Of a DNA stretch of 47,454 nucleotides, positions 1 to 7,522 are shown one piece after another. How positions within the stretch are numbered: the first letter of the stretch is position 1; every line of letters starts with the position of its first letter. The DNA is from an uncultured Clostridia bacterium (GTDB taxonomy: Bacteria > Bacillota > Clostridia > Oscillospirales > Acutalibacteraceae), in the NCBI GenBank assembly GCA_944384895.1, contig CALWVB010000110.1, positions 1 through 47,454 of the forward strand, read 5' to 3'. Below the pieces are notes generated by a model that ran no database searches, was not told the DNA's origin, and saw nothing but the letters and a program-made list of their open reading frames with translations. The translations under genes were made by a program, and so were the position numbers.

Positions 1-151
1 TTGGATGCGCTGGGACGCAAAATAATATAAGAATATGCATGTCCGGGTCAAAAAAAGAAAACAAGTATGCCTAAAATATAAAGAATATTTATACAGCGTA
101 TTATTTTGCGTAAAGCAGCCATATTTCATATGGCTGCGCGCAGGCGCCCCC
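1..151. repeat. Four-armed cruciform repeat, copy 1 (left end outside the window)
   Basis: Seen: the 3' half of arm B (GGATGCGCT, 3-11), inner stem CGCAAAATAATA (16-27) with TATTATTTTGCG (99-110), arm A GCAGCCATAT (115-124) with ATATGGCTGC (128-137), and the terminal repeat CGCAGGCGCCCCC (139-151). The orientation is B-core-A, as in copy 2. Arm A differs from copies 2 and 3 by a compensated pair change. The left terminal repeat lies before base 1. Confidence 0.85.
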
Positions 152-530
152 ATTAAGGGATCGGTACCAGGAATGGTTTTATTATAAATATCCTGCGTAT
201 TTTTGCTTTTGTTTTTACATATTGTTTGATTTAGGATAATATAGCTTTTACTATATTAAAAATTATAATATTTTATAAAATATTATAATTAATAGTGACA
301 ATTGTGATATATATATGTTATTATATAAAACAATATTATATTGAAAGGAAGGAATAAACTTGGACGACCCTCCTTTACCTAATATGTCATATGTTTTTAA
401 TTTTGATTATATAATTAAAACAATACATATTAACATGCCCTGGTTTATTATCAGATGCTGACCAGTATTTATTAGTCATGTTAAAATATTATAAATTTAT
501 CTGTTAATAAATCAGGAGGAATTATTTTTT
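152..530. other. A+T-rich intergenic region upstream of the HlyC/CorC gene
   Basis: This stretch contains no ORF of normal length. Just outside repeat copy 1 is TCGGTACC (161-168), resembling the GGTAC/GGTAAC flanks of the other copies. A TTTAGGATAATATAGC-like stretch near 230-246 resembles one at 3239-3253 outside copy 2, so similarity between copies may continue outward. A 33-codon ORF (360-461) is listed separately. The leader ends in AGGAGGA (514-520), the ribosome binding site of the next gene. Confidence 0.6.
360..461 (+). CDS. Possible 33-aa leader peptide or small protein
   Basis: A TTG codon at 360 follows a strong Shine-Dalgarno stretch (AAAGGAAGGA, about 344-353) with 6 nt spacing and opens 33 codons ending in TGA. 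The predicted peptide starts MDDPPLPNMSYVF and has no recognisable domain. The Shine-Dalgarno can pair imperfectly with CCCTCCTTT around 368-376 inside the ORF, so a hairpin could hide it. Only position and ribosome binding site support it; it may be fortuitous. It lies about 70 bp before the HlyC/CorC gene and could be a translated leader. Confidence 0.25.
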   Translation: MDDPPLPNMSYVFNFDYIIKTIHINMPWFIIRC

Positions 531-1775
531 ATGGATGGTGGCAGTTTAATTCTTATATTAGTTTTAGCTGTTTTAATTTTAATGTCCGCATATTTTTCAG
601 CAAGTGAAACCGCTTTTACTTCAATGAATAAAGTAAGAATGAAAAACCTTGCAAATAATGGAAATAAAAAAGCCGCTTTAGCTTTAAAGGTTTCTGGAAA
701 TTATGATAGATTATTATCAACTATTCTAATAGGTAATAATATAGTAAATATTACTTCGGCATCTCTTGCTACAATTATTTTCACAAGATATTTTGGTGAT
801 ATTGGCGTTACTTTATCAACTGTTGTTATGACGGTGCTTGTATTGATATTTAGTGAAATATCACCAAAAAGTTTAGCAACTGAATCACCTGAAACTTTTG
901 CTATGTTTTCAGCACCTATATTAAACTTTTTAATAATTATATTAACACCGTTAAATTTTTTATTTGTGCAATGGAAAAAACTTTTATCAAAAATATTTAA
1001 ATTTAAATCAAAAAGAGGTATTACAGAAGAAGAACTTCTTACTATTGTTGATGAAGCGCATAATGATGGCGGTATAAACGAAGAAGAAAGCGATTTAATA
1101 AAAAGCGCTATCGAGTTTAATGACCTTGAAGTAAAAGATATTTATACTCCACGTGTCGATATCATAGCTGTAGAAAAATCCGAATCTAAGGCTAATGTTG
1201 CAAAAATATTTGCTGACAGTGGTTTTTCCCGTTTGCCTGTATATATAGATAGTATCGATAATATAGTCGGCGTAATAAATCAAAAAGATTTCTATAATTA
1301 TGCTTTTAATACAGATAGAACCATTGAAAGTATCATCAAGCCTATAGTATTTATCGTACAATCAATGAAAATTTCTGAACTGCTTACTATGCTGCAACAG
1401 ACAAAATCACATATTGCAGTTATTATAGATGAATTTGGCGGTACTGTCGGTATTGTTACCATGGAAGATATTTTAGAAGAACTTGTCGGCGATATATGGG
1501 ATGAACATGATGAAATAATACAAGAATTTACTAAAATATCTGATAATGAATATAAGGTATTATGCAGCGCTGATCTTGATGATATGTTTGAAATGCTAGG
1601 TATTAATAATAAATGTGATATTTCTACAGTCAGCGGTTGGGTTATACAACAGTTTGGCCGTATACCTGATGTTGGCGATAATTTTGAATATGATAATCTT
1701 TTAGTAACTGTTACAAAAACTGATTATAAACGTGTGCTTGAAATAAAAATAACAGTTAATGATAAAAAAGAATAA
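531..1775 (+). CDS. HlyC/CorC-family (CNNM + CBS) membrane protein
   Basis: A 414-aa protein of the family annotated as hemolysin-like or CorC/CNNM transporters, probably linked to divalent cation (Mg/Co) efflux or homeostasis at the cytoplasmic membrane. Residues 1-190 form a CNNM/DUF21 module with hydrophobic segments and the motif SASETAF near the N-terminus. Two CBS domains follow (about 200-320; typical elements TPRVDI and DEFGGTVG), then the CorC/HlyC C-terminal domain (about 335-414). Length is typical. AGGAGGA lies 10 nt before the ATG. It is monocistronic and ends at a strong bidirectional terminator shared with the convergent splB-like gene. The family assignment is firm; the transported ion is unknown. 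Confidence 0.9.
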   Translation: MDGGSLILILVLAVLILMSAYFSASETAFTSMNKVRMKNLANNGNKKAALALKVSGNYDRLLSTILIGNNIVNITSASLATIIFTRYFGDIGVTLSTVVMTVLVLIFSEISPKSLATESPETFAMFSAPILNFLIIILTPLNFLFVQWKKLLSKIFKFKSKRGITEEELLTIVDEAHNDGGINEEESDLIKSAIEFNDLEVKDIYTPRVDIIAVEKSESKANVAKIFADSGFSRLPVYIDSIDNIVGVINQKDFYNYAFNTDRTIESIIKPIVFIVQSMKISELLTMLQQTKSHIAVIIDEFGGTVGIVTMEDILEELVGDIWDEHDEIIQEFTKISDNEYKVLCSADLDDMFEMLGINNKCDISTVSGWVIQQFGRIPDVGDNFEYDNLLVTVTKTDYKRVLEIKITVNDKKE

Positions 1776-1782
1776 AAAATAT

Positions 1783-1812
1783 GACGGTATAGATAAGTTT
1801 ATCTATACCGTC
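1783..1812. terminator. Bidirectional terminator between converging genes
   Basis: A perfect 14-bp stem (GACGGTATAGATAA, 1783-1796, with its complement 1799-1812) and a 2-nt loop, followed by six T on the plus strand and T-rich sequence on the minus strand. It sits between the HlyC/CorC gene and the 3' end of the lyase gene. Confidence 0.9.
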
Positions 1813-1816
1813 TTTT

Positions 1817-2812
1817 TTAGCTTATATAAATAATTTTAGCCTGAGGTAATTTTTGTTTAATTTGATTTCTTATAAAGCTTTCTGCTGGGATTCTTATATT
1901 TTCTCTATAGCAATATTTACCTCGTCCTCTGCCTGTCATCATCTCAGGATTATAAAGCTCTAAAGCATTAGGAAAAGCATCATTATTAATAGCTCGGTGT
2001 ATATAACTGTAAGTCATAAAAATAACCTCAATAGATAGCTGTTTTTTAACTTTATCTGTAAGACTATCAGCTAAAAAATCAAATAATTCTTCATATTGTT
2101 TTTGCCAATTATCTAATAAAATAACTGGAGCGATTAATATTCCCACAGGATATCCTGCTTCACACATATTGTTTGCTGCAACTATACGTTTTTCAAGTGA
2201 TGAAGTACCTAATTCAATCTTTCTGATGATATTTTTAGGGTTAACACTCATTCTAAATATAGTCTTTCCTTTATGGTCAAGTGTTAATAAAGGCTCTACC
2301 ATATCAAATTTAGTTGGAAATGTTATAAACCCATTGCCATTATTCGCAAATTCCGGAATAACATATAATAAATTTTGTGTTATAGTATTTTCTAATATTA
2401 AATCACTATTCGATCCAATTTCAAATGTAAGCTGCCGTTCATATTTATATGATGTATTAATCAGTTTATCAAGCATGTATTCACGATTTACAAATAATCT
2501 TAGATAAGAGCATTTATTATAATTACATACTAAATAACAATATAAACACATAGCAGTACAACCTGAAGATGTAAACGGTACAAGATAATCAGATATTTTA
2601 TGATTTATAACATACTTATGTGTTTTACGTGTACCTATTATAAGATATCGTTTCATATTAGCAAATTCTTTATTGGATTTATTAGTCATTTCTTCAATAC
2701 GGTTATGATTGTCTATCTTATACCATGGCAAATCGGAATAATCATTATATAATTTTTGCCCAAGATGATAATTTAAAATATTAGGTTCATAATAAACAGA
2801 TGTAAATTTCAC
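1817..2812 (-). CDS. splB: Spore photoproduct lyase family radical SAM protein
   Basis: A 331-aa homologue of SplB, the radical SAM enzyme that reverses the UV-induced 5-thyminyl-dihydrothymine lesion in spore DNA during germination. The radical SAM cluster motif CxxxCxxC is present (CTAMCLYC, near residues 85-92). Colinear blocks match Bacillus SplB as I recall it: IGTRKTHK, the GKTxFRxSxN stretch, GTSSLEKRI, and AGYPVGILIAPV. The Bacillus H-atom donor cysteine sits in an EASCTSD block; the aligned block here reads EIGSNSD, with Ser at that place. No splA is next to it. A GGAGG precedes the ATG. It is either a divergent clostridial lyase with altered quenching chemistry or a paralogue with another substrate. 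Confidence 0.85.
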   Translation of the reverse strand: MKFTSVYYEPNILNYHLGQKLYNDYSDLPWYKIDNHNRIEEMTNKSNKEFANMKRYLIIGTRKTHKYVINHKISDYLVPFTSSGCTAMCLYCYLVCNYNKCSYLRLFVNREYMLDKLINTSYKYERQLTFEIGSNSDLILENTITQNLLYVIPEFANNGNGFITFPTKFDMVEPLLTLDHKGKTIFRMSVNPKNIIRKIELGTSSLEKRIVAANNMCEAGYPVGILIAPVILLDNWQKQYEELFDFLADSLTDKVKKQLSIEVIFMTYSYIHRAINNDAFPNALELYNPEMMTGRGRGKYCYRENIRIPAESFIRNQIKQKLPQAKIIYIS

Positions 2813-2984
2813 AAAAACACCTCCATTTATATTATGGCAGATGTTATATTTATTATAATAATTTATATTTTATCCTTTTAGCTGGAAGTTATATTCTCTA
2901 AGATAATTCAAATCACTAAAAACAAAAGAATAAATAATAAATCTAGTATAAAAGCAAAAGATAATGTAAAAAGTACCGTTTATG

Positions 2985-3157
2985 GGGGCGCCTGCGCAGC
3001 GCATCTTTGATGCGCTTTACGCAAAATAATTTCTTAAATATTTCAAGCTGAGTTAAAAAGAGAAACTAGTATTATTATAAATACTCAGTTTCTTTTATTT
3101 AACAAATTATTTTGCATCTGGCAACCATATTTCATATGGTTGCACGCAGGCGCCCCC
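2985..3157. repeat. Four-armed cruciform repeat, copy 2 (complete, 173 bp)
   Basis: Terminal repeats GGGGGCGCCTGCG (2985-2997) and CGCAGGCGCCCCC (3145-3157). Arm B AGCGCATC/GATGCGCT (2999-3006/3010-3017). Inner stem GCAAAATAATTT/AAATTATTTTGC (3022-3033/3104-3115). Arm A GCAACCATAT/ATATGGTTGC (3121-3130/3134-3143). The central loop has an imperfect hairpin (AGAAACT and AGTTTCT). Order is B-core-A. The outer motifs GTACCGTTTA and GGTAACGTAACCTT recur outside copy 4, so the whole unit may span 2974-3179. Confidence 0.92.
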
Positions 3158-3293
3158 CTTTTTACGGTAACGTAACCTTAAATGTTTTCTTTAATATTAT
3201 ATTACATATTTCTACTTTTATTTTTTATATATTTCATGATTTAGGAAATATAGCTTTCTATATCGCTATAATCTCAATAATTATATAAAATGA

Positions 3294-3404
3294 CAGCATA
3301 GAAGATTTTTAGATAATAAACAAATCATGTCATATGACTATAATAACTTTAATATGATATCATTTAGATAATTTATTATTATCATAATAACTTCTTCTAT
3401 GCTG
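3294..3404. repeat. Large imperfect inverted repeat downstream of the ABC operon
   Basis: CAGCATAGAAG (3294-3304) is complementary to CTTCTATGCTG (3394-3404); GATAATAAA (3312-3320) can pair with a TTTATTATTATC-type stretch near 3372-3383. The operon's last gene ends at 3457, so this could act as its 3' end structure, but there is no clear T-tract. It could also be a small relic element. Confidence 0.45.
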
Positions 3405-3456
3405 ACAATTAAAATATATGTTTTTATTTATATTATATTTTTGCTATCTGATATTA

Positions 3457-5202
3457 TTATCCAAGTGTCCATACAGAACTTTCCTGTTGTAATTCTACCA
3501 TATGACGATACAGTCCACCCTGTTTCATCAACTTATCAGGGCTGCCCTGCTGTGCAACTTTACCGCCATCAAGGACAATTATACGATCGGCGCCTGCTAC
3601 TGTACGCATCCTATGAGCAATAATCAGTACCGTCTTATTCTTTACTAATTGTGACAATGCAGATTGAACAGCGCTTTCATTTTCAACATCCAAACTAGCG
3701 GTAGCTTCATCCAGCAATATTACCGGTGCATCTTTTAATAAAGCCCTGGCAATAGATATACGCTGGCGTTCTCCTCCAGAAAGAGTTGAACCGTTTTCTC
3801 CAATAATTGTCTGGTACCCTTGAGGTAAACGGCGTATAAATCCGTCGCATTGTGCAGCTTTAGCTACAGCCAATACTTCTTCATCTGTAGCATTACGGCG
3901 GCCAAGGCGTATATTTTCCATTACTGTATCATGGAATAATACTACATCCTGAAATACCATTGCATAATGCTTTAATAAAGTTTCCGGATCTATGGTCGAT
4001 ATATCAACTCCGCCCAGTGTAATTTTGCCTCCTGTTACATCCCAAAATCTAGCCGCTAATTTGCATGCTGTAGACTTACCGCCGCCAGACGGACCAATTA
4101 AAGCTGTTACCTCTCCTTGTTTGGCTATAAAGCTTACATCATCTAATACGTCTTCTCCATCATGATAGGAAAATTGTACATGATCAAATGTGATATCATA
4201 ATTTTTAGGATTGAATTGTTCTATTCCCTCCTGTACCGGTTGCTCCTGTATAGCTCTCATACGTTCAATTTTCAATTTTGCGCTAAATGTTGCAGCAATA
4301 TTTTGGAGCACCATATCTAATGGATCATATAAACGGGCTGCAGCAAATAAAAATCCAAGGAAAAACAGAAAGCTAAGTTCTCCAGACAGTATTAAGGCCG
4401 CACCTGTTAAAACAGTAGTAGCAAGCCCTATTCGTAGAAAAGCCTGAGCAGAACAAACAAATACACCTGTAGCCAGTTCTGAATGGATAGAACTACGCTC
4501 CATTGTACTTAACTTTTCATCCAAATCTTTCATATATGTCTCTTGAAGATTACATGCTTTAATATCACGTATTGTCTCCAATCCTTCCTGTATATGTTCG
4601 GATACTGCCCTCTTGGTTAATATATTCTTAGTACCAAATGCATCTTGTAATTTTTTAGATCCTGCTGTAAATAATACTGCTACCGGTAATACCCACAGCA
4701 CTGCTAAAGCCATTCTCCAATCTGATATAAACATAAATACACCTATAACTATAGTAGAGAAGATAGATGCGATCAATTGTGGGATATAATGAGAAAACAT
4801 CTGGTCTAAAGCAGAGCAATCTGCAATCATAGTAGAAGTCAGATCACTTAAATCCCTGTTTCCAAAGAAAGAAAGCGGTAACTTTCGTAAAGTTTCAGCT
4901 AAACTTATTCTACGGCTGGCACTTTCTTTATATGTAGCAAGATAAAGGGAAGCATACTGGAAATAGTGGAGGATAAACAGTAATGCAAGTACAATCAATC
5001 CGCCTATTGTATAAATCCAGAAATGTGACATAGGATCGCCGCCATTTCCCATTACATCTAACAAATGCATCATTACCCACATAACCACGCCTATTGGAAG
5101 CATTAAACTAATATTACATACAAAACACCATATAACTGCTTTAATCAAATCTTTTGCACCTTGTTCACTTAGAGCAAAGATATGCTGTAATTTGCGAATC
5201 AT
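3457..5202 (-). CDS. ABC transporter, fused permease-ATPase (second subunit)
   Basis: A type IV exporter-fold half-transporter, 581 aa from the chosen start. Six hydrophobic helices fill the first 310 residues. The ATPase domain follows with Walker A GPSGGGKST, signature LSGGERQR, Walker B VILLDEATASLD and an H-loop (IIAHRM). The start is ATG at 5202, preceded by AAGGAG 8 nt upstream and overlapping the upstream stop as ATGA, rather than the longer in-frame opening at 5229. This overlap implies translational coupling and a heterodimer. Substrate cannot be read from sequence. Paired half-transporters beside an AraC regulator recall YbtP/YbtQ siderophore systems, but drug or peptide export is equally possible. 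GC content is visibly above the neighbours. Confidence 0.85.
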   Translation of the reverse strand: MIRKLQHIFALSEQGAKDLIKAVIWCFVCNISLMLPIGVVMWVMMHLLDVMGNGGDPMSHFWIYTIGGLIVLALLFILHYFQYASLYLATYKESASRRISLAETLRKLPLSFFGNRDLSDLTSTMIADCSALDQMFSHYIPQLIASIFSTIVIGVFMFISDWRMALAVLWVLPVAVLFTAGSKKLQDAFGTKNILTKRAVSEHIQEGLETIRDIKACNLQETYMKDLDEKLSTMERSSIHSELATGVFVCSAQAFLRIGLATTVLTGAALILSGELSFLFFLGFLFAAARLYDPLDMVLQNIAATFSAKLKIERMRAIQEQPVQEGIEQFNPKNYDITFDHVQFSYHDGEDVLDDVSFIAKQGEVTALIGPSGGGKSTACKLAARFWDVTGGKITLGGVDISTIDPETLLKHYAMVFQDVVLFHDTVMENIRLGRRNATDEEVLAVAKAAQCDGFIRRLPQGYQTIIGENGSTLSGGERQRISIARALLKDAPVILLDEATASLDVENESAVQSALSQLVKNKTVLIIAHRMRTVAGADRIIVLDGGKVAQQGSPDKLMKQGGLYRHMVELQQESSVWTLG

Positions 5203-6983
5203 GCTAATAACTCCTTTCCAACCTTCCATTTAGCACTTCGTAGATAATCTGCCCACATTTCGGCATAAATACCATGAGAATCTAAAAGCTGTTGGTGAGA
5301 TCCCTGCTCAACAATCTTTCCATCTTTCAGGACTAAAATACAATTAGCATTTTGTATTGTAGACAATCTATGTGCAATCATCAGTACTGTTTTCCCTTGA
5401 ATAAGCGTTTCAAAGGCTTTTTGTATTTGGTGTTCATTTTCCGGGTCAGCAAAAGCAGTAGCTTCATCCAATACTACGATTGGAGCATCCTTTAAAATTG
5501 CACGCGCTAAATTAATACGTTGACTCTCGCCTCCAGATAGATAAATACCATTCGTTCCCACCACTGTATCCAATCCTTGTGGCAATTTAGCAAGAATATC
5601 GCCGCACTGTGCAGCTTTAGCAGCTTTAAGAACCTGTTCACGTGTCGCATCAGGTTTAGCTGCCCTGATATTTTCCAACAAACTCTGTTTAAATAGGCGA
5701 GTATCCTGGAATACAAAAGCCACTTTATCCATCAATGTATGACTGTCCAGTTCTCGTACATCCACGCCGCCTACAGTTACTTTGCCGGAATCGACATCCC
5801 AAAACCGCGGTATAAGGCTTGCCGCAGTAGTTTTACCGCCACCGGAAGGTCCTACTAACGCTACAACACTGCCCGGCTGTACAGTAAAACTAACATCATC
5901 TAAAGCGGGACAGCTAGCACCTGGATAGGTAAAGGATACATGTTCAAAAGCTACTTGTGCATTTTGAGCTTGTTTCTTTATTTTTGTTTCTTCAAGCGGT
6001 TTTTCTGTCATAATCTCATCCAAACGGCCCATAGCTTCATCAGCTTCCATAACAGCTTCGCTCATATACATAACACGGTTGATCATGGCCCCACATGCAG
6101 GTGCAAAAAGTATATAAAATATAAAATTTACTATTACTTGCCCTATATTACCGCCAGAGGCTAATAGTAATGCAGCAGGTATTAGTAAAACAAACGTACC
6201 GTTAATACAGGTGAGAAAGCCTGTCTGTCCGTTACGGCAGCTCATGGCATACTGACTGGCAAGGTCACTATAAGAACGGATAGCATTATAAAATGCCTTA
6301 AATGAGTATACCGTTTGTTGAAACATCTTTACTACAGGAATACCACGAACATATTCTACTGCTTCACCACTCATTTTTTCTATCTCTTGCTGGTATCGAT
6401 GAAAAAAACCTGCGTTTTTGCCGCCCATCATTGACACCATACAAATTAAAGCCAATACCATGGTAAAAAGACATAAAAGACCCATTCGCCAATCAAATAC
6501 AAACAACATTACGATGGCTGCAATCGGTGTAATAAAAGTAGCTGTCAAATCAGGTAGTTTATGCGCTAATAGATCTTCAGTTAATCCAGCATTATCATCA
6601 ATTAGCTTACGTAATCGTCCAGATTGGTTTCCAGTAAAGAAACCTAATGGCAACTCTAATATATGAACCATTCCTGCTCGTCGAATATTGCGTGCTGTGC
6701 GGAAAGCAGCAATATGAGTACACATTAACCCTGCAAAATATACTACAATATTTGCTACTGCAAATGCTACAGCAAGCCATCCCCATTTTTCCAATCCGGA
6801 TGCAGAAGAAATATTAGGGAAAACAGCCAAAACTTCTCTGGCTACTAGCCATACACATACATAAGGAACCAATCCTAAAATAGACGCTATTCCAGATAGT
6901 ATACAGCCAAGAATTGTCAAAGCCTTATGCCCTCGCGCATATTTTAAAATGCGTGAAAGACTGCTCTGTTTTGTTTTTTTCAA
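5199..6983 (-). CDS. ABC transporter, fused permease-ATPase (first subunit)
   Basis: A 594-aa half-transporter partnering the gene downstream. An N-terminal membrane domain (about residues 15-320) is followed by an ATPase domain with Walker A GPSGGGKTT, signature LSGGESQR, Walker B IVVLDEATAFAD and an H-loop (IAHRLST). The Walker B region carries Phe-Ala where the partner has Ser-Leu (TAFAD versus TASLD), a common asymmetry in heterodimers. It starts at TTG (6981-6983), fixed by AGGAGGA 7 nt upstream. Its own promoter (TTGCAT-17-TATAAT) is overlapped downstream by a GTTAGC-N4-GCTAAC palindrome shared with the AraC gene. The operon sits between two oppositely oriented repeat copies. Confidence 0.85.
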   Translation of the reverse strand: MKKTKQSSLSRILKYARGHKALTILGCILSGIASILGLVPYVCVWLVAREVLAVFPNISSASGLEKWGWLAVAFAVANIVVYFAGLMCTHIAAFRTARNIRRAGMVHILELPLGFFTGNQSGRLRKLIDDNAGLTEDLLAHKLPDLTATFITPIAAIVMLFVFDWRMGLLCLFTMVLALICMVSMMGGKNAGFFHRYQQEIEKMSGEAVEYVRGIPVVKMFQQTVYSFKAFYNAIRSYSDLASQYAMSCRNGQTGFLTCINGTFVLLIPAALLLASGGNIGQVIVNFIFYILFAPACGAMINRVMYMSEAVMEADEAMGRLDEIMTEKPLEETKIKKQAQNAQVAFEHVSFTYPGASCPALDDVSFTVQPGSVVALVGPSGGGKTTAASLIPRFWDVDSGKVTVGGVDVRELDSHTLMDKVAFVFQDTRLFKQSLLENIRAAKPDATREQVLKAAKAAQCGDILAKLPQGLDTVVGTNGIYLSGGESQRINLARAILKDAPIVVLDEATAFADPENEHQIQKAFETLIQGKTVLMIAHRLSTIQNANCILVLKDGKIVEQGSHQQLLDSHGIYAEMWADYLRSAKWKVGKELLA

Positions 6984-7010
6984 TGTATATTCCTCCTTTT
7001 GCAGTCTTAG

Positions 7011-7026
7011 GTTAGCTTATGCTAAC
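7011..7026. promoter_or_regulatory. Palindromic operator GTTAGC-TTAT-GCTAAC in the ABC operon leader
   Basis: A perfect 6-bp inverted repeat with a 4-bp spacer, 11 bp downstream of the -10 (7038-7043), so it covers the probable transcription start. The same palindrome lies in the same geometry at 8574-8589 before the AraC gene. It resembles half-sites of DtxR/IdeR-type metal regulators (TTAGGTTAG...), since TTAGGTTAGC is present here, but spacing differs from that consensus. Confidence 0.7.
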
Positions 7027-7037
7027 TATGATATAAT

Positions 7038-7066
7038 ATTATACTTCTTTACCAAATATCATGCAA
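7038..7066 (-). promoter_or_regulatory. Sigma-A-type promoter of the ABC operon
   Basis: On the minus strand, TTGCAT (7061-7066), a 17-nt spacer and TATAAT (7038-7043). It reads into the TTG-started first transporter gene 55 nt downstream. Confidence 0.75.
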
Positions 7067-7247
7067 CTCCAAAAAGTTGTTTTACTCCAAACCGTTTTGA
7101 TTTTTTCTATGTGATAATATTTACAATAAAACCAACTATATTTTTTATATATTACGCGATTAAACTATATTATTCTAAATTACAAATGGTTAACAATAAA
7201 CATACACATTATAAAAAATATTTACATCTACGCTACCTAAAAATAGT

Positions 7248-7419
7248 GGGGCGCCTGCGCGCAACCATATTATAATATGGTTGCTTTATGCAAAATAATT
7301 TTCCATAACAATCAACTGCTCATAAGAAGATATACCTTTTTTATTTAAAGGCATTTTGTTCATTTGGTTATTATTTTGCATCCTAAGCGCATCTAAAAGA
7401 TGCGCTACGCAGGCGCCCC
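7248..7419. repeat. Four-armed cruciform repeat, copy 3 (complete, 172 bp, inverted)
   Basis: Terminal repeats GGGGCGCCTGCG (7248-7259) and CGCAGGCGCCCC (7408-7419). Arm A is a full palindrome (GCAACCATATTA 7261-7272, complement 7273-7284). Inner stem ATGCAAAATAAT/ATTATTTTGCAT (7288-7299/7370-7381). Arm B AGCGCATCT/AGATGCGCT (7386-7394/7398-7406). Order is A-core-B, opposite to copies 1 and 2. Outer right motif AACGTTACCTTT lies at 7426-7437. Confidence 0.92.
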
Positions 7420-7522
7420 ATTTTTAACGTTACCTTTGAGTCCTTCCTCAATCAGTTTTTATACATTTTTTATTATATAATTAAAATTATCTTTGCATAC
7501 CAAGTTTAAATATATAATTATT

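Larger units (their letters stand above)
2813..3456. other. 644-bp intergenic region with repeat copy 2 and a large inverted repeat
   Basis: No credible gene. The region holds the splB promoter side, repeat copy 2 (2985-3157) with its outer motifs GTACCGTTTA (2974-2983) and GGTAACGTAACCTT (3166-3179), an A+T-rich stretch, and a wide inverted repeat (3294-3404) near the end of the ABC operon. Confidence 0.7.
7027..7522. other. Intergenic region between the ABC operon and the AraC gene
   Basis: Besides the ABC promoter and repeat copy 3 (7248-7419), I see A+T-rich sequence without a credible gene. A short spurious reading frame crosses it but has no ribosome binding site. The AraC gene ends at 7523 with no obvious classical terminator, so repeat copy 3 may separate the two units. 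Confidence 0.6.

Noticed and set aside
2985..3157. The repeat as an ordinary rho-independent terminator
   Set aside because: Too long, with two distinct arms and an inner stem, only short T-runs after the end, and it occurs between tandem as well as convergent genes.
6949..7275. A 108-codon plus-strand ORF across the ABC operon promoter
   Set aside because: It overlaps the start of a convincing gene, the promoter and part of repeat copy 3, and has no ribosome binding site or domain.
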